From positions 124,001 through 188,000 of the forward strand of contig NZ_JNYJ01000015.1 of NCBI RefSeq assembly GCF_000716715.1: a DNA stretch of 64,000 bases. The letters are read 5' to 3'. Source of the DNA: Dactylosporangium aurantiacum (GTDB lineage: Bacteria > Actinomycetota > Actinomycetes > Mycobacteriales > Micromonosporaceae). The notes below the pieces were generated by a model, which saw nothing but the letters and a program-made list of their open reading frames with translations, did no database searches and was not told the DNA's origin. Numbering within the stretch: the stretch's first letter is position 1; every line of letters begins with the position of its first letter. The translations under genes and the position numbers were made by a program. This document shows, piece after piece, positions 34,748 to 42,445 of this stretch.

Positions 34748-35341
34748 ATGGCGATGGGCAGGCCGCGCGGGTTCGACCCGGACGCGGTGGTCGACGCGGC
34801 CGTCAAGGTGTTCTGGCGCAAGGGGTACGAGGGCGCCAGCATGGCCGACCTGTGCGCCGCGACCGGGCTGCGCCCCGGCAGCGTCTACGCCGCGTACGGC
34901 TCGAAGCTCGGCCTCTTCAGCGCCGCCGTCGACCGCTACGTCGACACCGTCTTCGCCTACGGCATGAGCGCCCTGCGGGCCCCGACCGCCGCCGAGGTCG
35001 TGCGGATGTGGCTGCGCGGCTCCGTCGACGCGGCCACCGGCGACATGACCCCGCCCGGCTGCCTGCTCGTCCAGGGCGCCCTGGCCACCGGCGAGGCGGC
35101 CGCCGAGGCGCAGGAGGTGCTGACCGCGAAACGCCTCGCCGGCGAGCGGGTCCTGGCGCTGCGGCTGGCCGAGGCCAAGGTCGCCGGCGACCTGCCCGCC
35201 GACGCCGACCCGGAGGCGATCGCGCGGTACGTGCTGACGGTGGCCTCCGGGATCGCCGTGCAGGCCGCGTCCGGCGTGGGCCGCGCCGAGCTCCTCGCGG
35301 TCGCCGACGTCGCCGCGGCGCACCTGGTCAGTCCCCGCTGA
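34748..35341 (+). CDS. TetR-family regulator
   Basis: 197 aa. HTH: VVDAAVKVFWRKGYEGASMADLCAATGLRPGSVYAAYGSKLGLF. The ligand-binding part has the PPGCLLVQGALATGEAAAEAQ motif typical of the TetR_C_16/AcnR-like group that often guards SDR genes. Likely represses the divergent SDR through the 34661-34680 palindrome. ATG 34748 is preferred; codons at 34733 and 34754 are alternatives. Confidence 0.9.
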   Translation: MAMGRPRGFDPDAVVDAAVKVFWRKGYEGASMADLCAATGLRPGSVYAAYGSKLGLFSAAVDRYVDTVFAYGMSALRAPTAAEVVRMWLRGSVDAATGDMTPPGCLLVQGALATGEAAAEAQEVLTAKRLAGERVLALRLAEAKVAGDLPADADPEAIARYVLTVASGIAVQAASGVGRAELLAVADVAAAHLVSPR

Positions 35342-36104
35342 GCAGCTCCAACGCGGCGTGGTCCGGGCTGCCCGGCGCCGCCTGGAACGTCACGAACCGC
35401 TGTCCGTCGACGGCGGTCAGGATCTCCGACGTCAGCTCCAGCCGCCCGGCCCGCGTGTGCCGGAACGCCCGCCGCACGCCGCTCTTCACCCGCACGTCGT
35501 AGTGCGCCCACAGCCGCGCGAACGCCTCGCTGCCGGCGCACAGGTCCGCGACCAGCGCGGCCCGCGCCGGGCTGTCCCCGACCGCGCGCAGGTGCGCGAC
35601 GCAGTCCTCGGCCATCCGCTGCCACGAGACGAACACCTCACCCGCGGCGGGGTGCGTGAACACGTACGTGACCAGGTTCCCCGGCACGGTCAGGCCGGGC
35701 AGCAGGGCGAAGCCCTCGGCGTTGGCGGCGAGCAGGTCGCTGGTCTGGCTCAGCACGTACGCCGGGGTGGGCCGCACCATCGCCAGCAGCCGCACCAGCG
35801 CGGGCCGCGCCGTGGTGGCGTCCCGACCCTGCTCGTGGCCCCTGGTCGCCAGCCGGTGCAGGTGTGCGCGCTCGTCGTCGTCGAGCCGCAGCACCGTGGC
35901 CAGGGCGTCGAGGACGGAGCGGCCCGGGTTGGTGTCCCGGCCGCGCTCCAGGCGGGTGTAGTAGTCGACGCTCACCCCGGCCAGCGCCGCCAGCTCCTCG
36001 CGCCGCAGCCCCGGCGTCTGCCGCCGCCCCGTCCCGGCGGGCAGCCCCGCCTCGGCCGGACTCACCCGCCCGCGCCGGTTGCGCAGGAACTCCCCGAGAC
36101 TCAC
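35328..36104 (-). CDS. XRE-family regulator with MmyB-like ligand-binding domain
   Basis: 258 aa from GTG 36104. N-terminal XRE HTH with RRQTPGLRREELAALAGVSVDYYTRLERGRDTNPGRSVLDALA, the exact arrangement of actinomycete XRE-MmyB regulators. The remaining ~170 residues are the PAS-like MmyB domain (PAYVLSQTSDLLAANAEGFALLPG, then VKSGVRRAFRHTRAGRLEL), which binds fatty acids in a studied relative. Divergent from the SDR at 36208, its probable target. The stop overlaps the TetR gene end by 14 nt. Confidence 0.93.
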   Translation of the reverse strand: MSLGEFLRNRRGRVSPAEAGLPAGTGRRQTPGLRREELAALAGVSVDYYTRLERGRDTNPGRSVLDALATVLRLDDDERAHLHRLATRGHEQGRDATTARPALVRLLAMVRPTPAYVLSQTSDLLAANAEGFALLPGLTVPGNLVTYVFTHPAAGEVFVSWQRMAEDCVAHLRAVGDSPARAALVADLCAGSEAFARLWAHYDVRVKSGVRRAFRHTRAGRLELTSEILTAVDGQRFVTFQAAPGSPDHAALELLSGD

Positions 36105-36207
36105 CCGCCAATTCTGCCCGGTCCCGCCGGCGCCGGGGGTGGCCCTGCGAGGGCCCCTCCTGAGCCGGTACTCCCGCGCGGGCGGCACGCGGGCGACGCT
36201 GGCCGTC

Positions 36208-36930
36208 ATGACGAACCAGCACGTGCTCGTGATCGGCGGCAGCTCCGGGATGGGCCTGGCCCTCGCCGGGGCCCTCCTGGAGACCGGCCGCCGGGTCACC
36301 ATCGCGGGCCGCTCCACCGCCCGCCTCGCCGCCGCCACCGCCCAGCTCGCCGCTTCACCGGGCGCCCCGCTCAGGGCGGTGCCGCTCGACGTCGGCGTGG
36401 AGGACCAGGTGGCGGCCCTCGCCGGCGACGGCTTCGACCATGTGGTGGTGACCGCCGCGGACGCCGTCGGGGCGTACGCGCCGCTGCCCGACTTCACCCT
36501 CGACGCCGCCCGGACCGTCCTGGCCACCAAGGTCCTGGGCCCCTGGCTCGTGGCGAAGCACCTCGGCACGGCCCTGCCCCCGGGCGGCTCCCTGACCTTC
36601 ACGTCGGGCATCGCCGCGTACCGCCCGGGCCCGGGCAGCTCGATGATCGCCACCGCGAACGGGGCCCTCGAAGCCCTGGCCCGGACCCTCGCGCTGGAGC
36701 TCGCCCCGGCCCGGGTCAACGTGGTCTCACCCGGCTGGGTCGACACCCCGATCTGGGACACCCTGGCCGGCGCCGCCAAACCCGACCGCCTCGCGGCGAT
36801 GGCGTCGCGCCTGCCGGTCGGCCGGGTCGGCACCCCGGCGGACGTCGCCCAGGCGTTCCTGGCCGTGCTGGACAACGGCTTCATGACCGGCACCGTCGTG
36901 CACGTGGACGGCGGCCACCGCCTGGTCTAG
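36208..36930 (+). CDS. SDR-family oxidoreductase
   Basis: 240 aa. HVLVIGGSSGMGLALAGALLETGRRVTIAGR (GGSSGMG), FDHVVVTAAD, then TFTSGIAAYRPGPGSSMIATANGALEALARTLALEL. The catalytic YxxxK is replaced by a Met-Ile-Ala-x-Ala stretch, as in the SDR subgroup that lacks the Tyr, so catalysis is doubtful or unusual. C-terminus GTVVHVDGGHRLV is standard. Likely regulated by the divergent XRE-MmyB protein. Confidence 0.88.
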   Translation: MTNQHVLVIGGSSGMGLALAGALLETGRRVTIAGRSTARLAAATAQLAASPGAPLRAVPLDVGVEDQVAALAGDGFDHVVVTAADAVGAYAPLPDFTLDAARTVLATKVLGPWLVAKHLGTALPPGGSLTFTSGIAAYRPGPGSSMIATANGALEALARTLALELAPARVNVVSPGWVDTPIWDTLAGAAKPDRLAAMASRLPVGRVGTPADVAQAFLAVLDNGFMTGTVVHVDGGHRLV

Positions 36931-37069
36931 ACCTGTCTGCTCGGTCCAGGACCCGTCCGCCCGGTTCAGGGGCTGGTCCAACCGGCGAAAGTGTCCAAGG
37001 TCAACGGCACGCCGATGATGCCGGCCAGCAGGGGGCGGTGCCCGGCACGAGGGTCCGGGAAACGCCGGG

Positions 37070-37432
37070 CTACGACGCGGCGGGCCCGCCGGGCTCGGGG
37101 CCACCGCCGAAGCTGACCTCGTTGCCGTCCGGGTCGAGGTAGATGGCCTTGCGGACGCCGTTGTCGTACGTCTCGCGCCGCGCGGGCTCGAGGCCACGGG
37201 CGGCGGCCTGCGCGAGCCGGGTGTCGAAGTCGTCGACGAACAGCGTGTGCATGGCGTGGCCGGCGCGCTCGGGAAGGAGCTCGACGTAGAGGTAGCGGTG
37301 CTCGGCGAGCTCCCACACCGCCTCGGTGTCGTTCGGCAGGAACGCGGGCGGGGCGCCGAACAGCTGCTCGTACCAGACGAGGGCGGCCGGCAGGTCGCGC
37401 ACCGCGATCCCCGCGAACAGGTCGACTGCCAT
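37070..37432 (-). CDS. VOC-superfamily protein
   Basis: 120 aa from ATG 37432 (MAVDLFAGIAVRDLPAALVWYEQLFGAPP). Also ELAEHRYLYVELLP, FVDDFDTRLAQAAARGLEP, KAIYLDPDGNEVSFGG. One glyoxalase/bleomycin-resistance-like fold with His and Glu metal ligands plausible (the Glu of GNEVSFGG). Substrate unknown. Divergent from the small broken gene at 37470. Confidence 0.85.
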   Translation of the reverse strand: MAVDLFAGIAVRDLPAALVWYEQLFGAPPAFLPNDTEAVWELAEHRYLYVELLPERAGHAMHTLFVDDFDTRLAQAAARGLEPARRETYDNGVRKAIYLDPDGNEVSFGGGPEPGGPAAS

Positions 37433-37469
37433 GGCGGCCATCCTACGGCGCGCAGGGCAGGATGGGCCG

Positions 37470-37720
37470 GTGACCGGACAGTTCGCCGACGAGGTCGAGT
37501 ACGACGGGACCCTGCACCAGATCACCGCGGTCGACGGGGCCGGGCTCTTCGACGCCGCCGCGCACGGCTGCACACCAACGGCCATCAGCACGGCCTGCTA
37601 CCGCGGCACGCTGTGCCGCTACCGGGTCGACGGGCGGCGGCTCGTGCTGCACGCGGCGGAGATCGGGGTGGCGCCCGGACGTTCTCGCTGTCCGTCGCGT
37701 ACAGCTGGCCACGGGGCTGA
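37470..37720 (+). pseudogene. Truncated or frameshifted remnant of a small conserved protein
   Basis: From GTG 37470 the reading TGQFADEVEYDGTLHQITAVDGAGLFDAAAHG... to VDGRRLVLHAAEIGVAPG looks like the N-terminal ~70 residues of an actinomycete conserved hypothetical protein. Beyond about 37675 the frame changes (a neighbouring frame reads TFSLSVAYSWPRG and stops at 37720). I infer a frameshift plus loss of the 3' half. No function known. Confidence 0.45.
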
Positions 37721-37725
37721 CCCGG

Positions 37726-38217
37726 CTAGCGTTGCTCCGCGGCCAGGACGAGCCGGCGCAGCAGGTCGGCGAGGACGCGGCGCTCGTCGGCGGTGAGCGC
37801 CTCCAGCAGGGCCGCCTCGCCGTGGTCCTCGCGGCCGGCCTGCTGCTCGAACGTGGCGCTGCCCGCCTCCGTCAGCCGCACGTGGACCCGCCGCCGGTCG
37901 GTGTCGTCGCCCGCGCGGCTGATCAGACCGGCCTCCTCCATCGGCGCCAGCCGCGCCGACAACGCGCCGCGGGTCAGTCCGAGCGTGTCCGCCAGTTGTG
38001 ACGGGCTCGCCGCGTACGGGGGACCGAGCCGCCGCAGCATCATCAGGATCTTGTACTGCCAGTGCGGCAACCCGTCGGCCGCCAGACTGTCCCGCCGCAG
38101 CTGCTGCGTGTGCCGGGCAAGGATGGCGAGCCGCATGAAGATCGCCTCCTTCACCGGGTCGAGCCACGGCAGCTCCCGCTCCCAGATGCCGATCTGCCGG
38201 TCGACGTCGTCGTCCAT
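37726..38217 (-). CDS. MarR-family regulator
   Basis: 163 aa. Winged helix with GLPHWQYKILMMLRRLGPPYAASPSQLADTLGLTRGALSARLAPMEEAGLISRAGDDTDRRRVHVRLTEAG; the DxRRxxVxLT wing is diagnostic. Divergent from the TPR-like gene at 38277 with an AT-rich inverted repeat in the gap, so it probably controls both. Confidence 0.92.
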   Translation of the reverse strand: MDDDVDRQIGIWERELPWLDPVKEAIFMRLAILARHTQQLRRDSLAADGLPHWQYKILMMLRRLGPPYAASPSQLADTLGLTRGALSARLAPMEEAGLISRAGDDTDRRRVHVRLTEAGSATFEQQAGREDHGEAALLEALTADERRVLADLLRRLVLAAEQR

Positions 38218-38225
38218 CCCGCCCG

Positions 38226-38246
38226 CCTCAAATAGTTTTCTTGAGG
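38226..38246. promoter_or_regulatory. Inverted repeat in the MarR/TPR-gene intergenic region
   Basis: CCTCAA (38226-38231) and TTGAGG (38241-38246) flank a 9-nt AT-rich spacer. ATAGTTTT recurs as a direct repeat at 38232 and just after the right arm. Candidate MarR operator overlapping the promoters. Confidence 0.5.
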
Positions 38247-38276
38247 ATAGTTTTTTCGATTACTACTGTCGACGCC

Positions 38277-39311
38277 ATGACCCAGATCGCCGTTCCGCGG
38301 CAGGCCATCGCCGCCGCCGCCCGCAGCCTGGCCCACGCCGCCCGGTGGCAGGACGCCGCGGCCCTGCTCGCCGCGGCGCCGCCCGAAGACCCGGTGCTGG
38401 CCCTCACCGCCGCACAGGTCGCGATCGAAGCTGACTGGTTCGCCGGTACGGCCACCGCCACCGACCCCCTCGCCACCGCCACCCGGCTCGCCACCGGCCT
38501 GGACGACGCCGGTCGCTGGGACCTCGCCTTCGCCCAGCTGCGGCACTGGTACCGCACGGCGCTGACGGCGATCGGCCCCGAGGTCACCGTCGACGAGGTC
38601 CGCCGCCGCGCCGCCGAGCTGAGCGGGTCGGCGCCGGACACGGTGCGCCGCGGCTGGGCGGAGATGTACCGGGGCCTGATCGCCGACAACCTCCTGGGCG
38701 AGAGCGACACCGCACCCGCCCACTACACCGCCGCCCTGGCCGCCGGGACCGGCGACCCGTCCGCCGCTGGAGACGGTGACCCGCTGGCCTTCGAGGCCGG
38801 TGACCCGCTGCTGGCCCGGGAGGCGCTGCGCCACCTCGGCGGCCACGACCACGACCGCGGCGACCACGTCAGCGCCGGCGACCGCTGGCGCCGCGCGACC
38901 GAGCTCGGCGCCGCCGGCGGCAACGTCCCGGGCACGCTGTCGCAGCAACTGCTCCTCGCCCTGCTGGCCCGCACGACCGGCGACGAGCAGGGCGCCGTCA
39001 CCCTGGCCGGCGAGATCGCACGGTGGGCATCAGCGATCGGCGCGACCAGCCTGGCAGCCCAGGCGGCCGCGTTCATCGCGGGGGTCGAACCAACGGCGCC
39101 GCCACCGGGGACCGCACAGGACACGGCGGCCGCTGCACCAGCGGCGGCCGCCGGGCCGCCGGCGACCGCCGGCCCGCGACCCGCGACGACCGCTCCCGTG
39201 GCGGCGACCGGCGCGCTCCCGCCCGGCGCGGCCGTCCCGCTCGGCGATGCGGCGTCCGCGGTCGCGGTGCCGTTCATGACCGCGCCGCTGGCGACCACAC
39301 CGCGGCAGTGA
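38277..39311 (+). CDS. Helical (TPR-like) hypothetical protein with Ala/Pro-rich tail
   Basis: 344 aa. The first ~265 residues are helix pairs of TPR character (AAARSLAHAARWQDAAALLAAAP, DDAGRWDLAFAQLRHWYRTAL, EALRHLGGHDHDRGDHVSAGDRWRRATELG). The last ~75 residues are low-complexity Ala/Pro/Thr. No signal or membrane segment. No specific family recognised. ATG 38277 gives a short leader after the MarR operator; its partner in regulation is the divergent MarR gene. Confidence 0.7.
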   Translation: MTQIAVPRQAIAAAARSLAHAARWQDAAALLAAAPPEDPVLALTAAQVAIEADWFAGTATATDPLATATRLATGLDDAGRWDLAFAQLRHWYRTALTAIGPEVTVDEVRRRAAELSGSAPDTVRRGWAEMYRGLIADNLLGESDTAPAHYTAALAAGTGDPSAAGDGDPLAFEAGDPLLAREALRHLGGHDHDRGDHVSAGDRWRRATELGAAGGNVPGTLSQQLLLALLARTTGDEQGAVTLAGEIARWASAIGATSLAAQAAAFIAGVEPTAPPPGTAQDTAAAAPAAAAGPPATAGPRPATTAPVAATGALPPGAAVPLGDAASAVAVPFMTAPLATTPRQ

Positions 39312-39328
39312 CGCCGCTGCCGTCGACG

Positions 39329-41505
39329 TCAAACTCCGGTTTCCGTAGCTAGCCACGTGGCGGCCGCGCGGGCCGTGTGCTCGGAGTCGAGCGCACCCTG
39401 AGCGAGGACCGCGCCGAGGACCGTGGGGATGGCCGGGTCGCCGAGATTCCGGTCGATCCAGGCGAACGCCTCGACGGCCGCCCACTCATAGTGGTCCTCA
39501 TCGAGATGGCGGCATGCGAGCAGCGCCTGGATCACCCGCACCGCGCGGTGATCGTCCGGATGCGCGTCCAGCCAGGCCAGGGCGCTGTCCGCGACCATCA
39601 CCGCGACCGACGGGTCGATGACGCGGCATCCGAGCAGGGCCTCGTGGGCCTCCGGCACCACCGGGTGCCCCTGGTTGGCCCCCAGCCATGCGAGACCTCG
39701 TCCGGCCGCACGCTGGAGCATCGCCGTGTCGGCGTTGTCGTTGCGCAGCAGCCGCCGAATGACAACGTTCATCGCGTCATCGCGTTCCGCGGCGTCCAGC
39801 GCGGCGATCACCACTTCGGCGCATACCGTCAGTTGCGCTGTTTGCGTCTCGTCGCAACCGAGCAGAGCCAGAGCCAGATCGACGGCCCCGGGCGCGTCGG
39901 CATGCATGACCAGCCACTGCGCTGCGATGTCGACGGCCCGGCGGATCACGAAGGCCGGACGCCCCGACAAACCGGATTCATCAGCGACTGCGCAGAGGCC
40001 CGCAACGATTCGCGCCGCGTCGTCGTCCGTGCAACTCCGACCGGAAGGTTTACGCCCCCGGGCGCCGGCGAAACCAGTGGCGTCGAGTAGCGCGCTGATC
40101 ACGTCGTCAACGCACGGATGCTCGGGATGTTGCGCGATGCAGGCGAGGCCGGCTCGGATCGCGGCACGGTCAGGGGCACGGACGGTTCGTCTCTCGATGG
40201 TCGCGCGCAGGATTCGTGCGCAACCAGGATCCTCGGGATGACCCTGCGCCCAGACAAGGGCCAGTTCCACCACTCGCACTCCGGCGACATCGGAGGTCGC
40301 CCCGGTGTCTACGAGCTGTTCGACCGGGTAGCCGGCATCGAGCCGGTCGTGTGCCCACTCGGTTGTCCGCGTGCGGTGGGCCGGTGGTCGCAGCAGGGAA
40401 TGAAGGATCAGGGGAGCCGATTCATGGTGTGGATGGCGCTCCAGCCAGGCAACAGCGACGCCGATGGCCTGATCGGTCTGCTCCGGCGAGTCCAGCAGAG
40501 CGCGAATGACCAGGTTGGCGGACGAACGGCCGCGGTGGACGTCCAGCCAGCCGTACGCGACTCGGGTCGCCAGCTCGACCTGCCCCGGCAGCTGCAGAAG
40601 AGTCCGGGCGATGAATGCGGCGGCGTCGTGGTCGGGGTGTGTGTCGAGCCAGGCGAAGGCGTACTCGGCGGCCCGGTCGGCGTGTGCGGGCAGCGGCAGC
40701 AGCGCCTGGATGACGTAGTTGGTGTTGTCGTGGTCGGGGTGTGTGTCGAGCCAGGTGAAGGCGTGCTCGGCGGCCCGGTCGGCGTGTGCGGGCAGCGGCA
40801 GCAGGTCGCGGATGACGTAGTTGGTGTTGTCGTGGTCGGGGTGGGTGTCGAGCCAGGTGAAGGCGTGCTCGGCGGCCCGGTCGGCGTGTGCGGGCAGCGG
40901 CAGCAGCGCCTGGATGACGTAGTTGGTGTGGTCGTGGTCGGGGTGGGTGTCGAGCCAGGCGAAGGCGTACCCGGCCGCCGGGTCGCGTGGGCCCGCCCCC
41001 TTCAGCAGGGTCTGGAGGACGTAGTTGGTGCCGGGATGGTCAGGGTGTGTTTCGAGCCAGGCGAAGGCGTGCTCGGCGGCCCGGTCGGCATGCGCGGGCA
41101 GCGGCAGCAGATCCCGGATGACGTAGTTGGTGGCCGGATGGTCGAGGTGGGTGTCGAGCCAGGCGAGGGCGAGGGCGGCAGCCTGGTCGCGTTGGCCGGG
41201 AACCTTCAGCAGGGCCTGGATGACGTAGTTGGTGGCGGGATGGTCAGGGTGGGTGTCGAGCCAGGCGAAGGCGAGGGCAGCGGCCCGGTCGGCATGCTCG
41301 GGCAGCGGCAGCAGGTCGCGGATGACGTAGTTGGTGTTGTCGTGGTCGGGGTGGGTGTCGAGCCAGGTGAAGGCGTACTCGGCGGCCCGGTCGGCGTGTG
41401 CGGGCAGCGGCAGCAGATGCCGGATGACGTAGTTGGTGTTGTCGTGGTCGGGGTGGGTGTCGAGCCAGGTGAAGGCGTACTCGGCGGCCCGGTCGGCGTG
41501 TGGGT
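39329..41505 (-). pseudogene. 3' part of the giant repeat NTPase gene, out of frame after a 34-nt deletion
   Basis: This is the continuation of the STAND-like gene described at 41206-45429, in the reading frame restored beyond the deletion at ~41505. It is open without a stop from there to 39329. It encodes ten or so more 34-residue repeats (AFTWLDTHPDHDNTNYVI type), then increasingly divergent helical repeats ending AAATWLATETGV. An isolated GTG at 40279 could start a 316-residue fragment, but no ribosome site is evident. Adding 34 nt back gives one gene of 2,044 codons plus stop, with no internal stop. That is strong evidence the two parts were one protein. Confidence 0.8.
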
Positions 41506-42445
41506 GTTGTCGTGGTCGGGGTGGGTGTCGAGCCAGGCGAAGGCGTACTCGGCGGCCCGGTCGGCGTGTGCGGGCAGCGGCAGCAGCGCCTGGATGACGA
41601 AGTTGGCGGCGTCGTGGTCGGGGTGTGCGTCGAGCCAGGCGAAGGTGTACCCGGCGGCTGGGTCGTGTTGGCTCGGCACTTTCAGTACGGCCTGGATGAC
41701 GTAGTTCGCGGCGTCGTGGTCGGGGTGTGCGTCGAGCCAGGCGAAGGCGTACTCGGCGGCTGGGTCGTGTTGGCTCGGCACTTTCAGCACGGCCTGGATG
41801 ACGTAGTTCGCGGCGTCGTGGTCGGGGTGTGCGCTGAGCCAGGCGAAGGCGTACTCGGCGGCCCGGTCGGCGTGTGCGGGCAGTGGCAGCAGCGCCTGGA
41901 TGACGAAGTAGGTGACGTCGTGGTCGGGGTGTGCGTCCAGCCAGGCGAAGGCGTACCCGGCCGCCGGATCGTGCTGGCTCGGCACCTTCAGCAACGCCTG
42001 GATGACGTAGTCGGTGGCGTCGTGGTCGGGGTGGGCGTCGAGCCAGGCGAAGGCGTACTCGGCGGCCCGGTCGGCGTGTGCGGGCAGTGGCAGCAGCGCC
42101 TGGATGACGAAGTTGGCGGCGTCGTGGTCGGGGTGGGTGTCGAGCCAGGCGAAGGCGTATCCGGCGGCCGGATCGTGTTGGTCCGGGACCTTCAGCAACG
42201 CCTGGATGACGTAGTTGGTGTGGGCGTGGTCGGGGTGGGCGTCCAGCCAGGCGAAGGCGTACCCGGCCGCCGGATCGTGCTGGCTCGGCACCTTCAGCAA
42301 CGCCTGGATGACGTAATCGGCGGAGTCATGGCCCGCATGGACGTCGAGCCAGTTGATTCCCACCGCGCAGATCTCGGTCGTCAGGGCAGCGTCCAGCGCG
42401 TCGCAGCGCAGAAGCTCGCCCAGAACGTAGCCGGCGCCCGGCCGG
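40541..42445. repeat. Array of about nineteen 102-bp tandem repeats
   Basis: On the plus strand the unit begins gtcgagccaggcgaaggcgt and recurs every 102 nt, at 40541, 40643, 40745, 40847, 40949, 41051, 41153, 41255, 41357, 41459, then after only 68 nt at 41527, and again every 102 nt to 42343. Each unit encodes 34 residues on the minus strand. Two sub-types mix: LLPLPAHADRAAE and LLKVPSQHDPAAG. Older, diverged units continue leftwards on the same 102-nt register (40439, 40337). Confidence 0.95.

Noticed and set aside
40118..41704. Long plus-strand open frame of repeated GVCVEPGEGVLGGPVG units
   Set aside because: It is the reverse strand of the 102-nt repeats of the NTPase gene, in the same codon phase; no start signal, and the minus strand has the family domains.
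40541..42445. 102-bp repeats as a CRISPR array
   Set aside because: Units are contiguous with no spacers, all encode a 34-residue protein repeat, and no cas genes are near.
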